Source: Diogma glabrata
Lineage: Eukaryota > Arthropoda > Insecta > Diptera > Cylindrotomidae
DNA: 64,000 nucleotides
Reading direction: 5' to 3'
NCBI GenBank assembly: GCA_963693315.1
Contig: OY856187.1
Span: 388,816,885-388,880,884 of the forward strand
A program made the position numbers and the translations under genes. Shown here in pieces: positions 46,610 to 57,839 of this stretch; position 1 is the first letter of the stretch; every line of letters begins with the position of its first letter. The notes beneath the pieces are model-generated. The model had not been told where the DNA came from, did not search any database, and saw only the letters and a program-made list of their open reading frames with translations.

Positions 46610-49600
46610 ATCACAAAATTCCACGCATCAAAGCTCTTAAGAGTCAAGTTAAATAAAAGTTTCGATGATCAAATACAGTGCTTTAATGAAGATGATTTGC
46701 CATTAAATGTTCGTGCATCATCGGGACGAAGAAAAAGGTCGTTTGAGCCGGAAAAATTTGACAATTTGAAACCTGCCAAACAACGTCGTCCTCAGTTTTT
46801 GACCAGTGGTATTGAATCTTTGGAAAAACCACAAAGTTTGTTAATTTATCAACAACTTAATTTTATGTGGTTACTCTCTCATCAAACTAAAATGGAGAAA
46901 ACACCAATGTGGGTAGGATATCATGCGAAAATTTTAAAAGATGAAAGTAGTATACAAAAAATTGAGTACTTGACCCAAATCAATGAATCTCCTACAGATC
47001 CTGCAGTAGTCAAAGAAATTTTGCGAAGAAGTCTGGTGATTGCTGAAGAATGTGACAAGACATACTACAACGTGACTTATGACCTACCTATGGCTAAAAT
47101 AGCTCTAAGAATTCAAAGTGCAGAAGATCAATTCGCAAAACTATTTATTCATTTAGGTTCTTTCCACATGATTATGTCTTATCACAAGACTATTGGAAAG
47201 TTCATGAGTGGCTCGGGGTTGATGAATATGCTTGTAGATAGTAATATTTTAGCAGGCGGCTCTGTAAAATCTTTTTTAGAAGGTAAACATTTTAATAGGT
47301 GCAGAAAATTCCACCCTCTGCTATCGCTTGCACTTCAAATTCTGCACTTTGAGAAATTTGTGGAAAAAAAGGGCTATAATATTTCAAATAAAGAAAACAT
47401 CATGTCTTGTTTATCAAATTTTGTGATTAATAATCAAAATAGTGACCATCCACAGATTAACGATGAAACTACCGAATTATTGTTCAAGGATTACGAAAGT
47501 TTTATTAAGGATACTATTGCAGGGAAAAATGGAAAAACGCCTCAAATTTTCTTTATGTACGTTAGACTCGTAGATTATTATCTAATGATGGAATATAGTA
47601 TCCGCACCGCTGATTTCGATATGTATAAGTTTGTATTATTAAAAATGACAAATATGTTTTTCATTATGAATCATCAAAACTACGCAAGATATTCAACTAT
47701 TTATCTCGATAAATCATCACACGTTGAAGAGACACATCCAGGATTACTCGATGATTATAAACAATGTTTCCTAGGCATTCGTAGAACGTCAAAACCTTTC
47801 TCGAGAATTCCAGTTGATTTGAGTTTAGAACAAACGATAAACGCAGATGCAGCTTCGAGGGCATCTGGTGTTATTAATATAACTGCTTCATTTGGTTCTC
47901 GTCAAAAGTGGTCTACTACTCACTCCATGCGAACGAGTTTAACAACAAGTCTGCTAGATTTTTGCGATATGCAGAAAAAAGAGGATATTTCCCAAGGTTT
48001 GAAGAACTCTTCAATACTCCACTGGAGAAAAAAGTTAGATATGCTGTTGGATTTTATCAGACAGTGCACTAACCCCTTTTCGTCGAGTTTAAATAAAGAA
48101 CATTTGTACAACATTTCATCGGGTCAGTCAGTATCGAATGATATCTACCAATTTTTATCTTCAGTTGAAACCGAAGGACAAAAGATGAGGGAAGAATTCA
48201 TTGCTGGTTCGATTACTGATGCAGATAGGTTTGACAATCGCATTCCTAGAAAAACGATAGTCAATTTTGATTATAAAACAACCAAAAAAATAAGAATAAA
48301 TGGATTAGTAAATAAAAATTCAAAGAGACGTTTTCGGCAAATTATTATATATTTCACTTCAAAACAATGTTGATCTCGAGAAGGCTTTATCTTATCCACT
48401 TGCACCTATTTCTTTGGCCTTTTGCCACCTGGATGGAAACATTTGTAAAACAAAAAAATCAGTTGTTACTGAACAATTACAATCACATCAACCAGCAAAT
48501 TTAGATCCTCCAGAGCCAGATATACATATTATCGATGGTTTTTATTTATTGCACACTTTAAAAAACGTACCAATAAATTATGGTAACATATCGAAGAACA
48601 TTTTCAAACTAATAACACTCAAAAGAAAAGAAGTTCATATAATATTTGACAAGTACAAGTCACCTTAGCATTAAGGGTTACGAGCATCAACGTAGAGGTG
48701 AGGCCGATATGTATTTTGATATCCGAAGAGAAAATAAACGTACCGTGGAATTTAACCAATTGTTGAGAAGCTCCAACTTTAAAGAAAAATTTGTAGAATT
48801 TCTTATAGATGATTGGACAAACTCAGAATTTGTTACATTGTCTGAAAAGAAAACGGTTAAATTGAATTACGATAGATGCTACGTTTTTCAAGTTTCTTCA
48901 AACAACAAAATGGAAAGGATTATCGACTACGATTTCTCCTGTGATCATGAAGAAGCCGACACAAAAATAGTGTTTCACATCTGCCGACTAAATACTAATT
49001 ATCGAGTACAGGTACACTGCACCGATTCAGATATCCCTGTCATCATGCTGTCGAATTTTGAATTTCGTAAAAGTGCAGATACAGAAATTGTTATCAATAT
49101 GAGCTCGGGAAAAAATGCAATGTATCTGGACATAAATAAGATTCACAAAAGTCTTCGTGATAAAATGTCACGATCACTTGCAGTATGTCACATTTTTACT
49201 GGCAACGACTTTAATCCATCCTTCTTCCGCAAAGGCAAGAAAAAAGCTTTCGAACTCTTAAAAACCAACTTCAAATTCCAAGAAGCATTTATCTCTTTGA
49301 TCCAGACTTCGCCATTTCACATCGATTATACTAGTGAAATTTTCAAAACAATTGAGGAATTTGTGTGTAAAACGTATAGCCTTAAATCTAAAGATTTAAG
49401 TCAAGGCCGCTTTGAAATGTTTGAAAAAGGTTATAAAGTAAAAAGCGAAAATGAAAAGATTTTTAAGAAGAAAATTATTGGTTATGATGCTTCCTCCTTA
49501 TACCAACGAAGCAGGAATTGCTACAGCACATAAAGAGAACCATTTATATAAGCAGCGTTTGGTGTAATGCCCATTTACGGACACCGACAGAAAAAGACCC

Positions 49601-49876
49601 CTCAGATTGTGGTTGGACATTACTTGATGGGCAATATGAATTTTATTGGTTCGACGGGCCAGAAAGTCCTTCAATTTGTGAAATACTAGTCGATGCTGAA
49701 GGTATCTGTTTTACTATTTGTTTCTTATTTTTTATGAAATAGCATATATATTATGATATAACATATTTCATTTTTATTACAGAATCAGAAAATAGCAGTG
49801 ATGAGGATAATTTTACTGACGATGATGACGAGGATGCTGAGGATATCGAAAGCTCGTTTGATGAAAATGCTTGAGT
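46610..49876 (+). pseudogene. main body of the EQTINADAASR / EEADTK family gene, frameshifted
   Basis: This encodes most of a protein of an uncharacterised, often multicopy metazoan family; I know of no assigned function. The frames are 46610-~48318, ~48318-48664, ~48664-~49496, ~49496-49700, and after an intron (49701-~49783) the last exon to 49876. Family landmarks in order: WVGYHAKIL, SPTDPAVVKE, VTYDLPMAKIALRIQ, HLGSFHMIMSYHKTIGKFM, GGSVKSFLEGKHFNRC, NYARYSTIYL, HPGLLDDYKQ, KPFSRIPVDLSLEQTINADA, LSYPLAPISLAFCHLDG, GYEHQRRGEAD, HEEADTKIV, CTDSDIPVIML, TGNDFNPSFFRKGKKKAF, GWTLLDGQYEFYWF and an Asp/Glu-rich tail. The acidic motifs EEADTK, TDSDI and TGND are spaced like the metal-binding residues of PIN/FEN-type nucleases; that is inference. 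Three single-base-type frameshifts break it, near poly-A or short repeats. They could be true mutations or assembly errors. Confidence 0.8.
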
Positions 49877-49983
49877 TTTATAATATAATTAATTACAAAC
49901 ATTTTTTTTATTATGTCGTTTGTATTAATACATACTGTTTAATTTAATAAAGAGAAAATATTAGTACAAACAATAGTAATTCA

Positions 49984-49985
<2 letters not shown>

Positions 49986-50039
<54 letters not shown>
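49986..50039. repeat. (CT)n microsatellite at the gap edge
   Basis: This is at least 27 CT dinucleotides running into the assembly gap; the true length is unknown. Confidence 0.95.
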
Positions 50040-50239
50040 NNNNNNNNNNNNNNNNNNNNNNNNNNNNNNNNNNNNNNNNNNNNNNNNNNNNNNNNNNNNN
50101 NNNNNNNNNNNNNNNNNNNNNNNNNNNNNNNNNNNNNNNNNNNNNNNNNNNNNNNNNNNNNNNNNNNNNNNNNNNNNNNNNNNNNNNNNNNNNNNNNNNN
50201 NNNNNNNNNNNNNNNNNNNNNNNNNNNNNNNNNNNNNNN
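50040..50239. other. assembly gap, 200 N
   Basis: There are exactly 200 N, a conventional size for a gap of unknown length. It separates the (CT)n tract from the left arm of the 50.3-58.9 kb inverted repeat, so the outer end of that arm may be missing. Confidence 0.99.
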
Positions 50240-50259
50240 TGTCCCCTCCCATTTAACTA

Positions 50260-51395
50260 TATTTGGTTCTCGGTGACACTGAGTGAGCGGCTGCAACAAA
50301 AAAGTTTACAAAAAAAAAATTTTTTTTAAACAACTGGCACTCTCACGGTCGCATTTGTAAGGCCAGATCAAAAAACCTTTTTTAAAAATGTGCGTTTTAT
50401 TAATATCTTGGACAAGTTCGTAAATCAGCCAAATCCAACACATAGTTAAGAAACTAGAGGCTTTATACTAGAAAAAAAACTGTTTTTTAGATCCGTTATA
50501 ACGGCCGTTTGGATTCTAATATTTTTAAAAACTTCATAAATTTAGAATCTTTGAAATCTTTTTAATTAGTTTCTTTCAAAAAAAAGACCTCTGCAGTTGG
50601 AGGTTTCTGAGTGAGCGGCTCCAACAAAAAAGCTTGTAAAACACAAAATGCGTTTGAATTAACCGGCGCTCTCACGGTTGCATTTGTGGAGCCAGATCAA
50701 AAAACCTTTCTTAAAATTGTGTGTTTTATTAATATCTTGGACAAGTTCGTAAATCAGAAAAATCTGACACATGGCTAAGGAACTAGAGGCTTTATACTAG
50801 AAAAAAAATGTGTGTTTTTAATCCGTTATAACGGCCGTTTGGATACTAATATTTTTAAAATCTTCATAAATTTAGAATCTGTGGAAACATTTTAATCCGT
50901 TTCTTATAAATATAAACCTCTGCAGTTAGAGGTTTTTGACTTGTTGACTTCAACAAAAAAGTTTGCTACAATCCCCAACTACAATTTCCAAAAACCTTAA
51001 ACAGCCAATGTCAACCTTATAACAGTCAAAAAAATAAAAGATTTGAATAGAAGAAATTAATGTTTTTTTCTTAGAAATAAACTATTTTGATATTTTGCAG
51101 CAATTGCACGACATATGATATAGCGTAGGCTTGTGTCTTAAATTGTCACACACATGTTCTGTGGTAGATTTGATATTTGTTTGTTGCAAAATTGGATAGA
51201 TATAATTTTGCTTATAGGTAGCTAATTTTCTCTTTAAAATTTGTTCGATATCTGTTTGAAATTAGTTTGTTTTGTTTAAACTAATCTGATACATCAGATT
51301 CTACTGGCACACAAAACTGTCTGATCTCGAAATCTACCTATTTCTAGCGGATATACGTGCCGCTTGGACTTTTTTTTCAATCAGTTATGAGACAT
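50260..51395 (+). repeat. left arm of a ~1.1-kb inverted repeat
   Basis: It has two tandem ~328-bp units ('gagtgagcgg' at 50281 and 50609; 'atcttggacaagttcgtaaa' in both). Single-copy sequence follows, including 'caatttccaaaaaccttaaa', 'gcaattgcacgacatatgat' and 'gaaatctacctatttctagc'. It ends at 'ggatatacgtgccgcttgga' and an A/T run. The whole is repeated inverted at 57840-58870. Confidence 0.8.
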
Positions 51396-51709
51396 GAGCC
51401 GTGTGCTTCCTTTATAAAAAAAAATCGAAAGAAATCAATAGAAATCGATTGAAAACGAATAGTTTTCTATCGTTTGCTATCCGTTTCTATCGGATTTAAT
51501 CATTTTAAACGCATAGACTACATCTGCCAGATAGAAAACGCACCGTAATCTATCATAACCTATAGGATTTTTCAGTTTTCGGTTTCAATAGTTTTTCTAC
51601 GATAGAATTTCAACCTTAGTTAATCGCTTTTAATCAGAAGATCACGATTGAAATTTTTTTTGGTGAAATTGAAAAAGTTTTGAATCGTTTTCTAGCCGAC
51701 ATTACATAT
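51396..51709. repeat. AACGATAG-rich degenerate repeat, left part
   Basis: It contains many variants of 'tagaaaacgat' and 'tttctatcg' in both orientations and belongs with 52387-52580, 53990-54120 and 54690-55330. The solo LTR at 51710 is inserted in it. Confidence 0.55.
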
Positions 51710-52386
51710 TGTGACGATTATGGAAGACGATAGAACACAACAACAATAGAAAATCTTCAAGAAAATTCTCGTTAGTTCTACAAATATAAAAATCAATAAA
51801 AGATAACAATGCAACCAAAGTAAACATTTAATAGGAAGATTTGTTTTCTTGAATAAGGATTGGTTAACGAAATAAAAATTGGTAAATAAAACAATTGAAA
51901 AGAATAGATTTCACACCTAGGTGTCAATATTTGAAGATCGTCTTATTGTTGAAATAAAGGAAGGAACAAAAAACAAGGGTTTGTTCATCTAGAATATTAC
52001 AGTAATATCGAGGCTATTTCATGTAGTATAAATAAGAGGTGTTCTTCGAGGATAGGATTAGTATAAAATTGTTAGCGATACGAGTAGTATAAAATTGTTA
52101 GCGATACAAAAAGTATAAAAATTTAGCAGTGATAAAGGCGAAGTAAAATTAACAGTGTTATAAGTAGAAAGTTAAAAGTGATATTGTGAACAAGTATAAA
52201 AGAATTACAAGTGGTGAAACATTGTTAGTACAAGAAGAACTAAAAGGGGAATAGTAACAGGAGAAATATTTTTATTGTAAAATCTTGAACGAATAAAATT
52301 ATAAGGTTTAGAAAATCCATTGTGTTTTAAATTTCCTGATTTAGTGATCGAACTAAATAATTGTAACTCGGCTAAGAAACGTTACA
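51710..52386 (+). mobile_element. solo LTR of a gypsy-type element, ATAT target duplication (copy 3)
   Basis: It is 677 bp, TGTGACG...CGTTACA, with ATAT at 51706-51709 and 52387-52390. Signals: TATA box 'gtataaataagaggtg' near 52027-52042 and AATAAA in 'gaacgaataaaattataagg' near 52287-52306, near the 3' end. It is homologous to 11626-12266 in inverted orientation. The empty target is present at about 54012-54040 ('acattctatatgtaacacca'). No internal element sequence remains. Confidence 0.87.
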
Positions 52387-52584
52387 ATATATAGCACCAA
52401 TCGTAGCTTATCGTATTTTCCCGTCATTAGATTTCTATCGGGCTGAATCTGTAATTTACGATTGAGATGTCTTCAGAAGAAATCAACCAATCGTAATCTA
52501 TAGTATTTTTCCGTCATCAGATTCCTATCGGTTTGAATCTGAAATTTACGATTGATGGGATACTACTATGGGATACTATTTCGG

Positions 52585-53955
52585 TTTTGAAAAAACCTAA
52601 GTACTGCATTCATGAGCCAAAAGTGAAATTCTTAACCCCACTTTTTTGGCATTTCTCGACGTTTTAGCACCTACTGATTCTAACAAAGAAAAAAAATGTT
52701 TGTCTGTCTGCCGGCCGGCCGTCACAACCGACGAAATCTAGAAAACGGCTGGACGGATTTCAAAAATTTTTTTCTAAAAATTGGTTTACTCAATGTAAAA
52801 TCGGAAGAGCCGAAAGGACGATGTGTTCGATAACTGTACAGAAAGTGTGTCAAAAAATCATCAAGTGTGTCAAAACAAGAAAATTTGCATTTTTTTTGCT
52901 TAAAAAACGTTCATTTTAAGTGATCACGAATAGAAACATTGAATTTGAAGAGATCTTGATGGTTGGGATGGGTATGTGAGACCAAAAACTAGAGTATCGC
53001 ATTATAAGTTTGTCAAAAAAATGTTGTCAAGTGTGTCAAAAGAAAGATTTTTATTTATATTTTTACTCAATTTTTTGGGAAAAATAAAATTAATTATTTG
53101 TATGACATGAAATTTTATTATTATTATAGAGAATTATTGCATTATAAGTTTGTCAAAAAAATGTTGTCAAGTATGTCAAAAAAAATGATTTCATTTATTT
53201 TATTAGCCAATTTTTTGGAAAAAAAATTTAGCTGTTTGTATGACGTAAACGTGACATGGAAATTTTTGAATTTGTTATAGTTTTTGAAATATTTTTGGAA
53301 TTTTGAAAAAAGTTTCAATCTTTGATTTTGTAAGAATTTTTGGAATATTTTTAGAATTTTGGAAAAAGTTTGAATTTTTAAGAATTTTTGTAATATTATT
53401 AGAATTTACAAATAGTTTACATATTTTTTAGGAATTACATAATTTTTGGAATAATTTTGAAAAAGTTTCCCTTTTTGATTATGTTAAAATTTTTGCAATA
53501 TTTCAGAATTTTTGAAAAAAGTTTAATCTTTGGTTTTGTAATAATTTTCAGAATATTTTTAGAATTTTGAAAAAAGTTTGAGTTTAATTAATTTTTTGGA
53601 ATTTCGAAAGAAATATGAATTTGTGATTTTGTAATATTTTCTCGAAACGCTAAATGAAGAGGTTTTTGAGGAGTTTGCTGATTGTATCATCTTTTCACTA
53701 AATTATATTAACTTATGATCTGTTATGATTTTCTAGCAACGTATTAATGTTTCGTGTTAATTTTGTAATGCAAACAGAGATAAAAAATACATTGAGTTTA
53801 AAAACGAGTTTTATGTTCGATATACATCGCTGCCCAAAACTAAAAACAATATCCTCATAAAAGTTTTATGCCGAAAGCTATATCAAAATCCTTAACCAAA
53901 ACCGAAGTCTTGATATCTCAGAGCTTGAGATTTCAGCTCCTCCTTGTTGTAAATC
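52585..53955 (-). mobile_element. TTTTGACACACTT repeat family, copy 3
   Basis: It is an inverted relative of 24376-27085 and 29634-31255. Reading + strand: 'cattcatgagccaaaagtga', 'ttctcgacgttttagcacct', 'aagtgtgtcaaaa' blocks, many 'ttttggaatatttttagaat' units, then 'gtcttgatatctcagagctt'. It is uninterrupted and non-coding. It sits inside the AACGATAG-rich repeat. Confidence 0.7.
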
Positions 53956-55676
53956 GTTCTAAATCTGAAATTTTTTAGTAAAACTGAAAATGTTTTAAGC
54001 GTTTTCTATCCTACATTCTATATGTAACACCAATCGTAACCTTTCGTATTTTTCCACCATCAGATTCCTATCGGGTTGAATCTGAAATTTACGATTGAGA
54101 TTTTTTTTTTTTCATAAAAATCTAATAAATCTAACCGTTTCCCATCATCTCAATTTTCAGGCCGAGTTTTGTTTAGATTTGTGTAACATTTTTCTATCAA
54201 CACTGGTTCATAGAGTTTAATTACAATTATTGCTCATATATAATCCTATTGAAAAATATTATTTATTAGATTAATAATTGAAAATTAAATATGGACTATT
54301 GATATTTTCAAATAATCTGCTCAATACTTTGACCTTATGGGTTCTCATCCGGGTGAATTTAATAATATAAAGTAACAAGGCATTTTTAATTTTGGCTTGA
54401 AAAATTTTACTAAAATTAGTTTTATTGCAAAAATACATCTTTCAAATATAGGTTCTGGTGCGTCATCTCTTTGCACAAACTGCACTATGCAAGTTAAATG
54501 TTGCTCCAGCAACATCGTTCTTTAATTGAATTTCTGCTACAATAAATACCAATTCGCATTGATTCAAAGCGGTTTGAGAAGTATTTATCTTAAAACAGTA
54601 CGTAAAGACTGCGTATCAACAGTACAACTGGATTTAAACGATATTTATCTAACGCTAACCTTTAAAACACGAAAAACTATAGTACAAAGTCTTTGATAAC
54701 CATTCAGCTGCCTTCCATTTATTTCTCTGTACACGATATACAATTCAAAACGATAGCGGATAGGTTATTCTACCAAAATTTGGTTTTTACGATAGGAAAC
54801 GATCACAATGAAAATGCATTACATTAATACAAAAAAAAAATATTGTGAAATTCCTATAGAAAACGATTCAAAACGATAGGATATTGCACTGAAATTCGTA
54901 ATTTACGATAAGAAACCATTGAAACGGATAGGAATTAACAGAAAATAAAATAATGTGAAATATCCCATTGAAAACGATCAATCGATCCCAGAACGATAGG
55001 ATAATTTACCAAAAAACGATATGAGACTATTAAAGCGATACAAACATTCTATCGGAAAAAAACGATACATCCCCATCCAATTTAATTCAAAAACCGCATA
55101 GAAAACGATAGAAAACGGTTCTATTTTTTCACTAAATTTTCATTTCTATCAGAAAATGAAGATAAGAAACAGCCAAAAACGATAGAAATTGCATACGCCA
55201 CAAAAGCAAAACGTTAGATTCCGCATCCGTTTCTATGGGAAAAAAACGATTTCAACCCATTAATTCTCATTCAAAAACCGCATAGAAAACGGTCTATCGT
55301 TTTCTATCATTTTTTTAAATAAGGGTTCCTTTGGGAATTATCCCTAAAAATTAAAACAACTAATATCACCATTCAAGACTTTTAATATTTTTAAAATTAT
55401 CATTAAAGTACATAAAAATCAATTATTTTGATCTGGACGAAAAGAAAATAGCATTAGCTGCAAAATATAGTATGAACTAAGCGAGTTAAACTATTAAAGT
55501 ATGAGTAAGTTATTTCGCCTCAAGTGTATAACGAACCTAATAACAAATTTTATCAAAGTTGCCATACAAAATATTTTATAAAATATTTACAAGTCGTAAA
55601 TTACGAAATTTTTAATTTAAGTAGCCTGTGCAAAACAAAATCAGTAGTTCAACAGTTTTATATAAAACGCTACAAC
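53956..55676. repeat. AACGATAG-rich degenerate tandem repeat and AT-rich DNA
   Basis: 'cctatcgggttgaatctgaa' near 54067 matches 52448 and 52527, so a ~100-bp unit is dispersed through this part. 54690-55330 is dense in 'aaaacgatagg' and 'gaaaacgatt' variants about every 20-50 bp. 54120-54690 shows nothing recognisable. A TATA-like 'ttttatataaaacgc' lies at 55657-55671, just before the ORF. Confidence 0.5.
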
Positions 55677-56030
55677 ATGTCGATGATAAAATTAAAAATA
55701 GGAAAAGAATTTTTAAATTCGATTCTAAAAGTAAAGAAAAATTATGAACTCCGAATGAATAAAAACACGTTTTGTGAACCAAAAGAAAATAAATGTATAC
55801 CATGTCCACCAGAGTTTCCTAACATGACTATGGATTGTCTACCGGTTCCAAAAGGATGCTGGTACGCTCGACATAAAAAATTGTCGAGACAACAAAATCG
55901 TGCTTTAGCTATCGGAATTGGTAGCTTTTTAGCTGTACTACCATATTTCTTGTCAAGTAATTCAATGAAAATGGCAAAAAATCATCAATACATTTGCAGC
56001 TTTGATTATGATGTAATGGATCAACAATAA
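55677..56030 (+). CDS. small putative membrane protein, unrecognised (117 residues)
   Basis: The frame runs from ATG 55677 to TAA 56030. The first 30 residues are basic (MSMIKLKIGKEFLNSILKVK). A cysteine-rich segment follows: FCEPKENKCIPCPPEFPN, MDCLPVPKGCWYARH, with five cysteines and several prolines. Then comes a single hydrophobic stretch (LAIGIGSFLAVLPYFL), and a polar tail ending DVMDQQ. This suggests a single-pass membrane protein with a small Cys/Pro ectodomain or lumenal part. The frame is open further upstream to 55509 but has no ATG there. A polyadenylation-type 'ctaataaatag' lies at about 56103. It sits between the two arms of the 50-59 kb inverted repeat, so it may be a host gene or cargo of a mobile element. 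I do not recognise the family. Confidence 0.5.
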   Translation: MSMIKLKIGKEFLNSILKVKKNYELRMNKNTFCEPKENKCIPCPPEFPNMTMDCLPVPKGCWYARHKKLSRQQNRALAIGIGSFLAVLPYFLSSNSMKMAKNHQYICSFDYDVMDQQ

Positions 56031-56440
56031 GCTATTTAAATATTATCATGTAAACGCTTATATGGTCGATGACTTAAAACTAAAACAAAATTATTATTTA
56101 TTCTAATAAATAGTTATTATAAAAATATTTTTCTTTTTTTATATATCAATTTATAGTTAATTTAGTATGTTTTAGTATTCGGGAAGAAACATATGAATGA
56201 ATTTGACAATCAATTATTATTTAAAGCGACGTTTAAAATCTAATTTTCAAGTTTTGATCCTAAAACAACAGGTACTTTCCATGGAAAATTAATTTTGTTT
56301 AAATTTACTTTCATCTGCCTACCTCGAACAAATTGTGGTTATAATTGTCGTATTTTCACTATTTTGGCATTGGAACGCATGTATTTTATTAGAATACCAG
56401 AAAAGAACAACATGAACAACATCGAAAGCATTCTGGCCTT
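56031..56440. other. AT-rich stretch, no feature recognised
   Basis: Probable 3' region of the preceding ORF; nothing further is seen. Confidence 0.35.
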
Positions 56441-56690
56441 CGTTTAAATGATGTGATTCTTGCAATCTAGGGTCAACAACAACCTACTGAATGGAAAATA
56501 GCTCTTATTGTTCCACTACAAAAATAATGTGATCGTATAGAGTATGCGTTTTATCATGACATTGCATGCTGAACACTATAAAATACTGTTGATGACTATC
56601 AGTGTGGTTTTTTGTCCCAACCGATCAACAATGATCAATGTTTCATCCTGAAATAAAAATGTTGGGAATGTAACAGCCGCGTTCACCAGT
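56441..56690 (+). pseudogene. non-LTR retrotransposon RT fragment (RTE/jockey-like), decayed
   Basis: The translated stretch EWKIALIVPLQK followed by a TAA and then CDR matches the start of non-LTR RT domains (pattern W..ALIVP..KKGDR). DDYQCGFLSQ then Asn-Asp-Gln-Cys-Phe-Ile-Leu matches the 'YQ.GFR...S..DQ.F.L' block about 40 residues later. Some of the sequence between has been lost and stops interrupt it. There is no endonuclease and no catalytic 'YADD' part. Short, old and non-functional. Confidence 0.6.
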
Positions 56691-57839
56691 AGTCTGCTTT
56701 CACCGTACCAATCTCTTCAATTATGCCTTCCCTACATACTTTGTAAATAGTAATTTATATATATACTATAAAATAGTAATATAGAAATGGATGGACAATC
56801 TAGACCATTTCCAGGCCACGAAAAGAGTTATTAAAAAATCTTATATTTTCGTTTTATAATCGAAGTTCATTTTGTTTAAAATTTTTTTTGTTTATGTAAA
56901 ATGTGTTGTGTAATAGGTATTACATAATATGTATCACATCACAACACATAAAAATCTTTTAAAAGATGGCAAAGACCAAAAAAATCTATTCACTAAAGGT
57001 ATCTGAAAATATATTCTTTTAAAACCTAACACAGGCAGTCGTCACAATAATCATACATTCATTTCTTACTATCAAATAATTTTGTATTCATTTCATGAAT
57101 AATATCTGTCTGTTTACGATGTTCCACTGTTGTTCATATTTTACACTATCACGCCATATCTTTTGTTTCATTAGAAACCATTAAATCTATAAATATGTTT
57201 CAATGTATGGGTAATTACTTTGTTTTATTTCTTTTGTAACAATGAGAAAGAAACATACCTTTTAAAATAAAAGCAGAAATAAGGAAAAGTAAATCTGTCT
57301 TAGATGCATTGGTATTGAAATCATAAATAATGTGGTTTATTTTGCGATGATTTGATTGAAATCCTTACGCAATATTAATCATTGATAAACTTTGGAGGAT
57401 TCTATTGTTTTGTAATGTGAGAGACTGTTTCTTTGCATACATTTTCTATGTCGGTTTCATTTTTTGTTTATACACGGGAGAATTTTTTTTGTTTGTGTTG
57501 ATTTATAGAATAACAAAACCAACCAAAACGACTGAGATGGATGGAAATCGCTTAAAAAATTCGAATCGTTGTGGAAATACACATTTTTTGATTAGATTGT
57601 ACTTAGTTTCTAAATGAATTAATTCTTAAATTCATTGTGTTTAGCTTTCGAAACAATTGATTATTAAATTCATTTTTTTGGTGATAAATTGGTTTAAGCA
57701 AAAATTTGACAAAAAATAAATTTATTTTAAATTTTTTATTTTGTACAAATATTGCATATGATTTCAGTTGTAAATAAATATTTTGTTTTGCAAAAAAATT
57801 AGCTACCAAATAATTTAAGGTGACTAAAAAAAAGAAAAA
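56691..57839. other. AT-rich stretch with one small palindromic repeat
   Basis: It contains a second copy (about 56890-56968) of the palindromic block at 43535-43602. The ORFs at 57405-57617 (+) and 57603-57854 (-) are Phe/Lys-rich and lack any motif. No gene is supported. Confidence 0.4.
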
